Source of the DNA: CAWEPK01 sp963835595
GTDB lineage: Bacteria; Desulfobacterota; Syntrophorhabdia; Syntrophorhabdales; WCHB1-27
Reading direction: 5' to 3'
Length of the DNA stretch: 64,000 nt
Assembly (NCBI GenBank): GCA_963835595.1
Contig: CAWIGL010000002.1
Coordinates: forward strand, 1,240,001-1,304,000
Of the stretch, positions 1-10,064 are shown in pieces (the first letter of the stretch is position 1; the number at the start of each line of letters is the position of its first letter). The notes beneath the pieces were generated by a model. The model was not told where the DNA came from. It saw only the letters and a program-made list of their open reading frames with translations, and did not search any database. The position numbers and the translations under genes were made by a program.

Positions 1-1
1 G

Positions 2-829
2 CGCTCGGGCAACGCGGCCCTCGAAGAGGTCGTGATGATCTTAAGGACCCGCAAGGAGCTCTTTTGCCTCGACACGGGCATCGTGAGCGAGAAGATCTAC
101 CCGACGAGCAGGCTCATCACCTCCGTCACGGGCGCGCCCGTCCAGCCGAACAAGGCGGTCGTGGGCGCAAACGCCTTTGCCCATGAGTCGGGCATCCACC
201 AGGACGGGTTGCTCAAGGCAAGGCTGACCTACGAGATCATGACGCCCCAGTCGGTCGGCATCCCCAAAAGCTCGCTGATCCTCGGCAAGCATTCGGGAAG
301 GCACGCCTTCAGGGACAGGATAGAGGACCTGGGGTACTCGCTCAACGACAAGGAGCTGAACCTCGCCTTCAAGAGGTTCAAGGTCCTGGCGGACATGAAG
401 AAGGACGTATACGACGAGGACATAGAGATGATTATCATGGACGAGATCGTCCGCGTCCCCGAAAAATACAGGCTTGCTTACCTGAGCGTCGTCTGCGGCA
501 ACATGGCTATCCCGACGGCTACGGTAAAGATAGAGGTCGAGGGGCAGATGCACCAGGAGGCCGGCTACGGCGACGGGCCTGTAGACGCAACCCTCAAGGC
601 GATACAGAAGATCATCAGGACGAACAGCAAGCTCGTCAAATTCTACGTCAACGCCATAACGGGCGGCACGGACGCCCAGGGCGAGGTCTTCATCAAGCTG
701 GAAGAGAAGGGCTCGACGGTCATCGGGAAAGGGGCCGATACGGACGTTATAGTCGCCTCCGGGAAGGCATACATAAATGCGCTTAACAAGCTCGATTTCG
801 TAAAAAAGAGAAAGGCGAAGGGGTTCTAG
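2..829 (+). CDS. leuA: 2-isopropylmalate synthase, C-terminal part (cut by window edge)
   Basis: LeuA condenses acetyl-CoA with 2-oxoisovalerate, the first committed step of leucine synthesis in the cytoplasm. The reading frame is open from base 2, so only about 275 C-terminal residues are seen. They include the end of the TIM barrel (GANAFAHESGIHQDG, a family signature with metal-binding histidines) and the whole C-terminal regulatory domain, which in this family binds leucine for feedback inhibition. It is followed after 2 nt by leuC and then leuD, which supports LeuA over homocitrate or citramalate synthase. Confidence is high; the start lies outside the window. Confidence 0.93.
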   Translation, partial: RSGNAALEEVVMILRTRKELFCLDTGIVSEKIYPTSRLITSVTGAPVQPNKAVVGANAFAHESGIHQDGLLKARLTYEIMTPQSVGIPKSSLILGKHSGRHAFRDRIEDLGYSLNDKELNLAFKRFKVLADMKKDVYDEDIEMIIMDEIVRVPEKYRLAYLSVVCGNMAIPTATVKIEVEGQMHQEAGYGDGPVDATLKAIQKIIRTNSKLVKFYVNAITGGTDAQGEVFIKLEEKGSTVIGKGADTDVIVASGKAYINALNKLDFVKKRKAKGF

Positions 830-831
830 AG

Positions 832-2094
832 ATGGGCATGACGATTACGGAAAAGATACTGGCGGCCCACGCGGGGAAGAAGTGCGTGGAGGCAGGGGAG
901 ATCGTCGAGGCAAAGGTCGATCTCGCCCTGGCGAACGACATCACTGCGCCGCTCTCCCTTGAAGAGTTCGACAAGTCGGGGGCGAAATCCGTCTTCGACC
1001 CTGAGCGGGTCGTCCTGGTGATGGACCATTTCACGCCGAACAAGGACATCCTCTCGGCGCAGAACTGCAAGACGATCCGGGAGTTTGCCGCGCGGCACGC
1101 CATCACGCACTTCTACGAAGGCGGCGCGTGCGGCATCGAGCACGCCCTGCTGCCTGAGCAGGGCCTCGTATCGCCTGGGGACGTCGTGGTCGGGGCCGAC
1201 AGCCACACGTGCACCTACGGCGCGCTCAACGCGTTCTCGACGGGCGTAGGCAGCTCGGACCTCACCTACGCGATGGTGCGCGGCGCCCTCTGGTTCAAGG
1301 TGCCCCAAAGCGTAAAATTAGTCTGCACGGGCAAGTGGCAGAAGTGGGTTGCGGGAAAGGACCTGATCCTCCACATCATCGGCTTGATCGGCGTCGAGGG
1401 CGCGCGGTACGAGGCGATGGAGTTCGACGGCGAGGCCGTCGAGGCCCTCTCTATCGATTCGAGGCTCACCGTCGCGAACATGGTGATCGAGGCTGGCGCG
1501 AAGAACGGCGTATTCAGGGCGGATAAAAAGGCCCTCGATTACCTTGCGGGGCGCGCAAAAAGGCCCCCCAGGGTCGTCGAGGCGGACGCGGACGCCCGAT
1601 ACCGGGACATAATCGAGATCGACGTAAGCAGGATAGGGCCGCAGGTCGCCTTCCCCTTCCTCCCGTCGAACGTGAGGAACGCGGAGGATGCAGGGCATAT
1701 AGCCATAGACCAGGCGGTCATCGGCTCGTGCACGAACGGGAGGCTCGAAGACCTGGAGACTGCCGCGCAGATCCTCAAAGGGAAAAGGGTCGCAAAGGGC
1801 GTGCGCTGCATCATTATCCCCGCCACCCCGGCCATCTACCGGGAGGCCCTCGCACGGGGCTACTTCGACATCTACCTCGATGCGGGCTGCATCATCTCGC
1901 CGCCTACGTGCGGGCCTTGCCTTGGCGGCCACATGGGCGTGCTTGCGCGCGGAGAGCGGGCCGTATCGACGACCAACAGGAATTTCGTGGGGCGCATGGG
2001 CCACCCCGAAAGCGAGGTCTACCTCGCGGGACCGGCGGTGGCGGCGGCAAGCGCGGTCAAGGGAGAGATAGCCCACCCGAGGGAGGTTGCCTGA
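832..2094 (+). CDS. leuC: 3-isopropylmalate dehydratase large subunit
   Basis: LeuC with LeuD isomerises 2-isopropylmalate to 3-isopropylmalate using a [4Fe-4S] cluster. The 420-residue length fits the shorter LeuC2/homoaconitase-like group. Cluster ligands are visible as the Cys in GSCTNGR (about residue 297) and the two Cys of TCGPCLGG (about 358). The substrate-side motif GADSHTCTYG is also present. ATG at 832 lies 2 nt after leuA; a second in-frame ATG at 838 is an alternative start. The stop overlaps the leuD start (TGATG), implying translational coupling. Confidence 0.95.
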   Translation: MGMTITEKILAAHAGKKCVEAGEIVEAKVDLALANDITAPLSLEEFDKSGAKSVFDPERVVLVMDHFTPNKDILSAQNCKTIREFAARHAITHFYEGGACGIEHALLPEQGLVSPGDVVVGADSHTCTYGALNAFSTGVGSSDLTYAMVRGALWFKVPQSVKLVCTGKWQKWVAGKDLILHIIGLIGVEGARYEAMEFDGEAVEALSIDSRLTVANMVIEAGAKNGVFRADKKALDYLAGRAKRPPRVVEADADARYRDIIEIDVSRIGPQVAFPFLPSNVRNAEDAGHIAIDQAVIGSCTNGRLEDLETAAQILKGKRVAKGVRCIIIPATPAIYREALARGYFDIYLDAGCIISPPTCGPCLGGHMGVLARGERAVSTTNRNFVGRMGHPESEVYLAGPAVAAASAVKGEIAHPREVA

Positions 2095-2582
2095 TGCTGA
2101 GCGGAAGGGTCTGGAAATTCGGAGACAACGTCGACACGGACATCATCATCCCCGCCCGTTACCTCGGCCATACGGACCCGAAGGTGCTTGGGGAGCACTG
2201 CATGGAGCCGCTTGTCCCCGGCTTCGCGCAGAAGGTCAGGGAGGGGGACATCATAGTGGCGGGGTCCAATTTCGGCTGCGGCTCCTCCAGGGAGCACGCC
2301 CCGGTTGCCATCCTGGCCCTCGGGATCCGGGTGGTGATCGCGAAGAGCTTCGCCCGCATCTTCTACCGCAACTCGTTCAACAAGGCCCTCGCGCTCCTGG
2401 AGGCCGATATATACGATGCGGTCGATATGGGGGAGACCATCGAGGTCGATCTCGTCTCCGGCCTCATCAAGACGGGCCGCATCGAGGCGCGCGCGAAGCC
2501 GATCCCCCCGTTCATGCTTGAGCTGATAAAGGAAGGGGGCCTGATGGGCCATCTGAGGAGACAACTGGAGGAAGGGCGATGA
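2094..2582 (+). CDS. leuD: 3-isopropylmalate dehydratase small subunit
   Basis: LeuD is the swivelling small subunit that completes the isopropylmalate isomerase active site. The protein has 162 residues, the usual size of the short LeuD2 form that pairs with LeuC of about 420 residues. The N-terminus carries NVDTDIIIPARYL and the middle carries NFGCGSSREHAP, the conserved swivel-domain motifs. The start was placed at 2094 because it overlaps the leuC stop; the frame is open further upstream but only as the antisense-like shadow of leuC. The stop overlaps the asd start by ATGA. There is no leuB between leuD and asd. Confidence 0.94.
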   Translation: MLSGRVWKFGDNVDTDIIIPARYLGHTDPKVLGEHCMEPLVPGFAQKVREGDIIVAGSNFGCGSSREHAPVAILALGIRVVIAKSFARIFYRNSFNKALALLEADIYDAVDMGETIEVDLVSGLIKTGRIEARAKPIPPFMLELIKEGGLMGHLRRQLEEGR

Positions 2583-3594
2583 AGACATTCAACGTCGCAG
2601 TCGTCGGCGCGACCGGCGCGGTAGGGAACGAGATGGTCGAGACCCTCGATCAGCGGAACTTCCCGGTGAGGGAGCTGCGGCTCCTTGCGTCCGAGCGGAG
2701 CGCCGGGACGGTGCTGAGCTATAAAGGGCATGACGTGAGGGTTGACGTGCTGAGGGAAGATTCCTTCAAGGGCATGGAGATCGGCCTTTTCTCGGCGGGC
2801 GGCTCGGTCAGCCAGAAATTCGCCCCCATCGCAGCGGCGAGCGGCTGTGTAGTCATCGACAACACGAGCGCCTTCAGGATGGACCCCGACGTGCCGCTGG
2901 TCGTGCCTGAGGTCAACGCCCACGCCATAAAGCATTACAAAAAGAAGGGCATCATAGCGAACCCCAACTGCTCGACCATACAGATGGTAGTCGTCCTCAA
3001 GCCGCTCCACGACGCGGCGCGCATCAAGAGGGTCGTCGTCTCCACGTACCAGGCCGTCTCGGGCACCGGCAAAAGGGCCATAGCCGAGCTTGAATCCCAG
3101 GTTATGGCGATATACGGCAACAGGGAGGTGACGCACAGCGTCTACCCCCACCAGATCGCCTTCAACTGCCTGCCCCACATCGACGTCTTCCAGGATAACG
3201 GCTACACCAAGGAAGAGATGAAGATGGTGAACGAGACGGTAAAGATCATGGAAGACGCGAGCATCAAGGTAACGGCGACGACGGTAAGGGTCCCCGTCTT
3301 TTACTGCCACTCGGAGTCGGTCAACGTAGAGCTCGAAAAGAGCTCACCCCCGATGCCGCCCGGAGGATACTGTCGAAGGCGCCCGGCGTGATCGTAGCCG
3401 ACGACCCGAAGAAGAACATCTACCCCCTGGCCGTTTACGCGGCAGGCAGGGACGAGACCTTCGTCGGCCGCATAAGGCGGGACGAATCGGTCGAGCACGG
3501 CCTCAACATGTGGATCGTCGCCGACAACATCAGGAAGGGCGCGGCCCTGAACGCAGTCCAGATTGCGGAGATCCTCGCCGAAAAATACCTCTGA
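2579..3594 (+). CDS. asd: aspartate-semialdehyde dehydrogenase, frame broken by one base
   Basis: Asd reduces aspartyl-4-phosphate to aspartate semialdehyde for lysine/diaminopimelate, threonine and methionine synthesis. The N-terminus has the NADP-binding VGATGAVG and the active-site region has NPNCSTIQMV (Cys near residue 131). The first frame runs to 3391, but after SVNVELEK near 3339 the homologous sequence continues in another frame to the stop at 3594 (ending AEILAEKYL). Adding one A to the A4 run at 3336-3339 restores a normal protein of about 338 residues. The enzyme is normally essential for diaminopimelate, so a consensus deletion error is likelier than a pseudogene. Confidence 0.88.
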
Positions 3595-3610
3595 TGCCTG
3601 TTATGCCGGT

Positions 3611-3629
3611 CCGGCCTTTTAAGGGCCGG
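3611..3629. terminator. short inverted repeat between convergent genes
   Basis: CCGGCCTT and AAGGGCCGG form a GC-rich hairpin with a 2-nt loop (one bulge) 17 nt after asd and before the end of the convergent gene at 3712. There is no clean T tract, so its role as a terminator is only plausible. Confidence 0.35.
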
Positions 3630-3711
3630 CCGAGACGCTGTCCAGGACTTCTTCAATCGCTGCCCCAAGACCGTTGACGAGTCCCTGCGCCTTCCGGGGT
3701 TCGTGCTCCGC

Positions 3712-4074
3712 TTACGGCTTCTTGTCCTCACCTTCAAGGGCATCCGCCTGTCTGGGCGGCTGCGTTTTTCTCGCTTCTTCGATCTCGTCCTCTATGTCCC
3801 GGATCTCCGCCTTCATCGCGGAGACCGAGATCACCCTCTCCTTGAGGAAGGGCGATTCCATAGATACCTGCCTTTCCATCGCGCACTCGCCGTAAACGTA
3901 CTCCCCCACCTCGGCGTAGAGCTTCTGGACCTTCCTCTGTATCCGCATGATGTCCATCTTTTTCCGGGCTATCCTGGCCTGCTTCTCGACATTGAAGGCG
4001 ATCCCTTCGGCGGTCTCCTTGAGGGTCTTCAGGCCGTCTTCCGTCTTTTTCCTGAAATCGTCCATCAGCGTCAT
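3712..4074 (-). CDS. small charged coiled-coil protein, function unknown
   Basis: A 120-residue protein, almost entirely helical and rich in Lys, Glu and Arg, with heptad-like spacing over residues 5-60 and 85-105. It has no signal peptide or membrane segment, so it is probably cytoplasmic. I do not recognise a named family; small coiled-coil proteins of this kind are common in deltaproteobacteria. It is transcribed towards asd and away from the (p)ppGpp synthetase gene. The ATG at 4074 is preceded by a GGAGGTCGGC sequence, a good ribosome-binding site. Reality of the gene is likely; function is unknown. Confidence 0.7.
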   Translation of the reverse strand: MTLMDDFRKKTEDGLKTLKETAEGIAFNVEKQARIARKKMDIMRIQRKVQKLYAEVGEYVYGECAMERQVSMESPFLKERVISVSAMKAEIRDIEDEIEEARKTQPPRQADALEGEDKKP

Positions 4075-4177
4075 GCCGACCTCCTAGTGTATGTTACGAG
4101 TATTACATAAGGATGCGATCTTTTCAACTCCCCATTTTCGCCGCGCGGACCCGCGTGGGCGCGACCTGTTTTTATAG

Positions 4178-4183
4178 TATAAT
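4178..4183 (+). promoter_or_regulatory. -10 box TATAAT upstream of the (p)ppGpp synthetase gene
   Basis: A consensus TATAAT lies 17 nt before the ATG at 4201. The expected -35 position (about 4155-4160) is GC-rich and does not match the consensus. The 8-mer ATGGTCCG is repeated at 4191 and 4201, and only the second is in frame with the protein. Confidence 0.45.
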
Positions 4184-4200
4184 ATGTACGATGGTCCGAA

Positions 4201-6341
<2,141 letters not shown>

Positions 6342-6345
<4 letters not shown>

Positions 6346-6533
6346 GCGGGTTTCTGGACGAGCCCCTTCTTGATGCACTTCGTGCAGACGGATGCCCTCT
6401 TCGTCGCGCCGTCCTTCACGATCCTGATGTTCTGAAGGTTGGGGAGCCACTGCCGCTTCGTCCGGTTGTGCGCGTGGCTGACGTTAAAGCCGATCTGCTT
6501 GCCCTTCCCGCATATATCACAAACTCTGGCCAT
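6342..6533 (-). CDS. rpmB: 50S ribosomal protein L28
   Basis: L28 is a small protein of the large ribosomal subunit. The 63-residue product starts MARVCDICGKGKQ and ends KKGLVQKPA. It carries two Cys pairs (CDIC near the start and CTKC near residue 50), so this is the zinc-binding C+ form. The frame is open further upstream, but MARVC is the family start. It is monocistronic, has its own strong promoter, and its 3' end overlaps the convergent (p)ppGpp synthetase gene. Confidence 0.95.
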
Positions 6534-6589
6534 AAAAACTCCGGTATGTTTTTCTGAAAGACGCCCCCGCTTGCGCGGGGAATATAAAG

Positions 6590-6617
6590 TGTATACGCTC
6601 CGGGCGGCGTTTGTCAA
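6590..6617 (-). promoter_or_regulatory. promoter of rpmB
   Basis: On the - strand TTGACA (6612-6617) is followed after 16 nt by TATACA (6590-6595), a near-consensus sigma-70 promoter about 57 nt before the rpmB start. Confidence 0.7.
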
Positions 6618-6707
6618 GGCAAATCGCTCCGATTTCCGCAACGTGGGCCCCGCGCAAACTTCACGTTTATTTTTTGTGAAAATAGGCACAGACTAGCACG
6701 AATCCTG

Positions 6708-6736
6708 TTGACAAAGCCCTTCGATTCAATTAAAAC
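6708..6736 (+). promoter_or_regulatory. probable promoter of the acetyl-CoA synthetase gene
   Basis: TTGACA at 6708-6713 and TAAAAC at 6731-6736 are separated by 17 nt, with the gene start 74 nt further on. The -35 is perfect and the -10 is weak, which would suit an activated gene. Confidence 0.5.
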
Positions 6737-6809
6737 TATGCAGGGGTCGGGGCCTCCGTAACAACCTTAAGTACACTTATTTTAAAGATTGCTCCATAAG
6801 GGGGATACT

Positions 6810-8820
6810 ATGGCGGAAGGAAAGACTATCATCACGAGCATGATGGAGGAGACGAGGCGATTTCCCCCATCCGAGGAATTTGTCAAGCAAGCCTACGTAA
6901 AGAGCAGGGAACAGTACGAAAAGATGTGGAAGGAGTCCGTTGAGACCCCGGAGAAGTTCTGGGGCCCCATCGCCGAAGAGCTTTTCTGGTTCAAGAAATG
7001 GGACAAGGTCAACGAGGAGAACTTCGCGAAGGGCGAGGTCAAGTGGTTCATCAACGGCAAGACGAACATCACTTACAACTGCCTCGATTACCAGGTCGAG
7101 AAGGGGAAAGGCGACAAGGTGGCCATCATCTTCCAGGGAGAGCCTGACGATGATGTGAAGAAACTCACGTACAAGGAGCTCCTACGGCTGGTCAGCAGGT
7201 TCGCGAACGTCCTCAAGAAGAAGGGCGTGAAGAAAGGCGACAGGGTAGCGATCTATATGCCCATGATCTCCGAGCTGCCCATAGCGATGATGGCCTGCGC
7301 GAGGATCGGCGCGATCCACACGATCGTCTTCGGCGGCTTCTCCGCAGAGGCGCTGAGGGACAGGATACTCGACGCCGGGGCGACCGTCCTCATTACGGCG
7401 AACGGCTACTGGCGCTCGGGGAAGCACGTGAGCTCGAAGGCAAGTGCGGACGCGGCGTGCGATCTTTGCGAGAAGCAGGGCCACAAGGTGGAGAGCGTCA
7501 TAGTCGTCAAGAGGCTCGAAGCGCTTGAGGTCCCTATGAAGGCAGGGAGGGATTCCTTCTTCGCCGACGAGATAGCGGCCGGCGACATCAGCGACGTCTG
7601 CCCTGCAGAGCAGATGGACGCGGAAGACCCGCTTTTCATCCTCTACACCTCCGGCTCGACGGGCAAGCCGAAAGGGGTTCTGCATACGATCGGCGGCTAC
7701 ATGGTCTTCTGTCTACGCTACGATGAAGTACATCTTCGATTACAAGGACAAGGACATTTTCTTCTGCACTGCCGACATCGGCTGGGTCACGGGGCACAGC
7801 TACATCGTTTACGGCCCGCTCTGCAACGGCGCGACTTCGATCGTCTTCGAGTCCGTCCCCACATACCCGCAGCCTGACAGGTTCTGGCAAATCGTCGAAA
7901 AGTTCAAGGTGAACATCTTCTACACGGCGCCGACCGCCATCAGGGCAATAGCCAGGGAGGGCGAGGCGTGGCCGGCCAAGAGGGACCTCTCGTCCCTGAG
8001 ACTGCTGGGGTCCGTCGGCGAGCCGATCAACCCCGAGGCGTGGATGTGGTATCACAAGAATATCGGAAGGGAGAAATGCCCCATCGTCGATACATGGTGG
8101 CAGACGGAGACAGGCGGCATACTGATTACGCCCCTTCCCGGCGCGTGGCCGACGAAGCCCGGCTCTGCGACCCTGCCGTTCTTCGGCGTCGATCCGGTTG
8201 TCCTGAAGCCGAGGGCGTCCGCCGACGGCCCCGCAGCAGAGGCGGCGGTGAACGAAGGCGGCGAGCTCTGCATCAGAAGGTCCTGGCCGGGCATCATGAG
8301 GGGCGTTTATAAAGACCCGGAGAGGTTCTACAACACCTATTTCATCCAGCAGCCGGGCTTCTACTTCTCGGGCGACGGCGCCAGGAGGGACGAGGACGGC
8401 TACTTCTGGCTCCTCGGCCGCGTTGACGACGTAGTCAACGTCTCCGGCCACCGCATCGGCACCGCCGAGGTCGAGAGCGCCCTGGTCTCCCACCCGGCAG
8501 TCGCGGAAGCGGCCGTCGTCGGCTTCCCCCACGACGTAAAGGGGGAAGACCTTTACGCCTACGTCATTCTGAAGGTAGGCCAAGTGGGCAGCGACGATTT
8601 GCGCAAGCAGCTCGTCGCCCACGTGCGGAAGGAGATCGGTCCCATAGCCAGCCCCGGCAAGATCCAGTTCGTGCCCGGCCTGCCGAAGACGAGGTCAGGC
8701 AAGATCATGCGGAGGATCCTCAGGAAAGTGGCATCGGGCGAGATAGACCAGCTCGGCGATACGACGACCCTGGCCGATCCTTCCGTAGTCCAGGAGATCG
8801 TGCAGAACAGGATCAAGTAA
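6810..8820 (+). CDS. acsA: acetyl-coenzyme A synthetase (AMP-forming), frame broken by one base
   Basis: Acs activates acetate to acetyl-CoA through acetyl-AMP in the cytoplasm. Visible motifs: the N-terminal ACAS region, the ATP-loop YTSGSTGKPKGVLHT (about residue 278), the hinge and A8 region GRVDDVVNVSGHRIGTAE, and PKTRSGKIMRR, whose Lys is the family acetylation site. ATG at 6810 follows AAGGGGGA. The first frame is open to 7877, but the homologous sequence changes frame after GGYMVF. Removing one T near 7710 restores GGYMVFVYATMKYIFDY and an enzyme of about 669 residues. Either a consensus insertion error or a recent mutation. Confidence 0.88.
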
Positions 8821-8848
8821 GACCTGCAAGGCATACAAATTCGTGGGA

Positions 8849-8878
8849 GGGCCGCCGGCAACGGCGGCCCTTCTCTTT
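8849..8878 (+). terminator. rho-independent terminator after acsA
   Basis: A perfect 9-bp stem (GGGCCGCCG / CGGCGGCCC) with a GCAA loop is followed by TTCTCTTT, 28 nt after the acsA stop. Confidence 0.85.
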
Positions 8879-8970
8879 GAGCCGGCCCCAGGACGGCGCG
8901 CGCCTCACCGGGCGCGCCGGAACCCATTCATATAGAAAAAACAGGCCGGATTGTTTAGACTGTTCCTCGG

Positions 8971-9762
8971 ATGGCAGCTCTGGAAAAAAGAGAGACCGGG
9001 CGGTTCACGATCTTCTATTTCTCTTCCTTTGTCGAGCCGGAGGCGCTCGTCGAGGGGCTGCGCAGTGCACGTCCGGTCGATGCGGGCGGCAGGGGCGGCA
9101 TAGGGGTCATGGAGGCGGCCGGCCGTAAGCTCGCGGTAAGGGCGTACAGGCACGGCGGACTCTTCCGGGCCTTCACCCGCAGCCTCTACCTCGACGAGAG
9201 GCGCGCGATATCGGAGGGCGAGACGATGGCGCACCTCGTCGGGATTGGAGTTCCGGTGGCGGCCCCTTTTGCGGCAGTCATCGAGAGGCTTCTCATCGTC
9301 AAGCGGCTGTATCTCGTTACGCTTTTCGAGGAGGGCGCCGTAAGCCTGCTCGAATACATGAAAACTGCCGCGAAAAGCGAGAGGGCCCGCGCGATGGAGG
9401 GCCTTGCAGGGCTTCTCCGGCAGCTTGAGCAGGCGGGCGTCTACCACAGGGACCTCCACTTCCAGAACGTCCTCGTTACGCGGGAAGGCCGCCTCATGCT
9501 CCTCGACTTCGACAGGGCCGCGAAAAGGGGCCTCCTTCGGGAGGACATCGAATCGATGGTCCGAAGGCTCTGGCGGTTCGCCGATAAGATGGCATGGCAG
9601 GGACGGCTCTCCGTCGACGAGGCGGAAAAGGCTGCATTCATGAAGGAGTACGAGCGCCTTTCGGGCTGCGACATGAGCCTGTGCGCGGGTAGGCGCAGGC
9701 TTCACACCAGCCTGCACCGCCTCGCGTGGCGCGTCGAGTCCCTTTTCCGAAAGCGGCGGTAA
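8971..9762 (+). CDS. lipopolysaccharide-kinase (Kdo kinase/InaA) family protein
   Basis: A 263-residue protein-kinase-fold enzyme of the Kdo/WaaP family, which phosphorylates inner-core LPS sugars at the cytoplasmic face of the inner membrane. The N-lobe has RAYRHGGLFRAF, typical of KdkA-type proteins. The catalytic loop is HRDLHFQNVLV (Asp about residue 159), and the metal-binding motif is LLDFDRA (about 178) in place of DFG. The exact acceptor sugar cannot be told from sequence. There is no strong ribosome-binding site before 8971 and the frame is open a little further upstream, so the start is uncertain. The neighbour at 9803 may be cotranscribed. Confidence 0.8.
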   Translation: MAALEKRETGRFTIFYFSSFVEPEALVEGLRSARPVDAGGRGGIGVMEAAGRKLAVRAYRHGGLFRAFTRSLYLDERRAISEGETMAHLVGIGVPVAAPFAAVIERLLIVKRLYLVTLFEEGAVSLLEYMKTAAKSERARAMEGLAGLLRQLEQAGVYHRDLHFQNVLVTREGRLMLLDFDRAAKRGLLREDIESMVRRLWRFADKMAWQGRLSVDEAEKAAFMKEYERLSGCDMSLCAGRRRLHTSLHRLAWRVESLFRKRR

Positions 9763-9802
9763 AAGAGCGGCAGGCACGAAAGATGGATAGAGACAAGGTG
9801 CG

Positions 9803-10021
9803 GTGAGGGGGATGGCCAGGTACGACTACGTCGATAGGACGCCTTCGGGCGGATGGATCATGGAGGTGCGCAAGGGGGCGTCCGCCAAGGGCAATATCAG
9901 GAAAAACCCCGTCACGGGGAGGTATCAGTTCTACCGGGGGTCGCGCAACGCGATCCGGCCTTCGCTTGAGGCTTCCGACATAGAGACGCTCAAAGGCCAG
10001 ATCGAAAAACTCGATCTTTAG
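9803..10021 (+). CDS. small conserved protein of unknown function
   Basis: A 72-residue (GTG start) or 69-residue (ATG at 9812) protein, basic, with MARYDYVDRTPSGGWIMEV at the ATG start and a C-terminal helix (SLEASDIETLKGQIEKLDL). It has no signal peptide or membrane segment. An AAGGTG before 9803 favours the GTG start. I do not recognise a family. It is 40 nt after the LPS-kinase-like gene on the same strand and convergent with the gene ending at 10065. Confidence 0.6.
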   Translation: MRGMARYDYVDRTPSGGWIMEVRKGASAKGNIRKNPVTGRYQFYRGSRNAIRPSLEASDIETLKGQIEKLDL

Positions 10022-10064
10022 GACCACACAAGGCACCGGGACACGTCGCAGCTTTGCGGCCTTT

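Noticed and set aside
3336..3345. Programmed frameshift in asd
   Set aside because: No stimulatory structure or conserved slippery heptamer is evident, and similar one-base breaks occur in other genes; an indel error is simpler.
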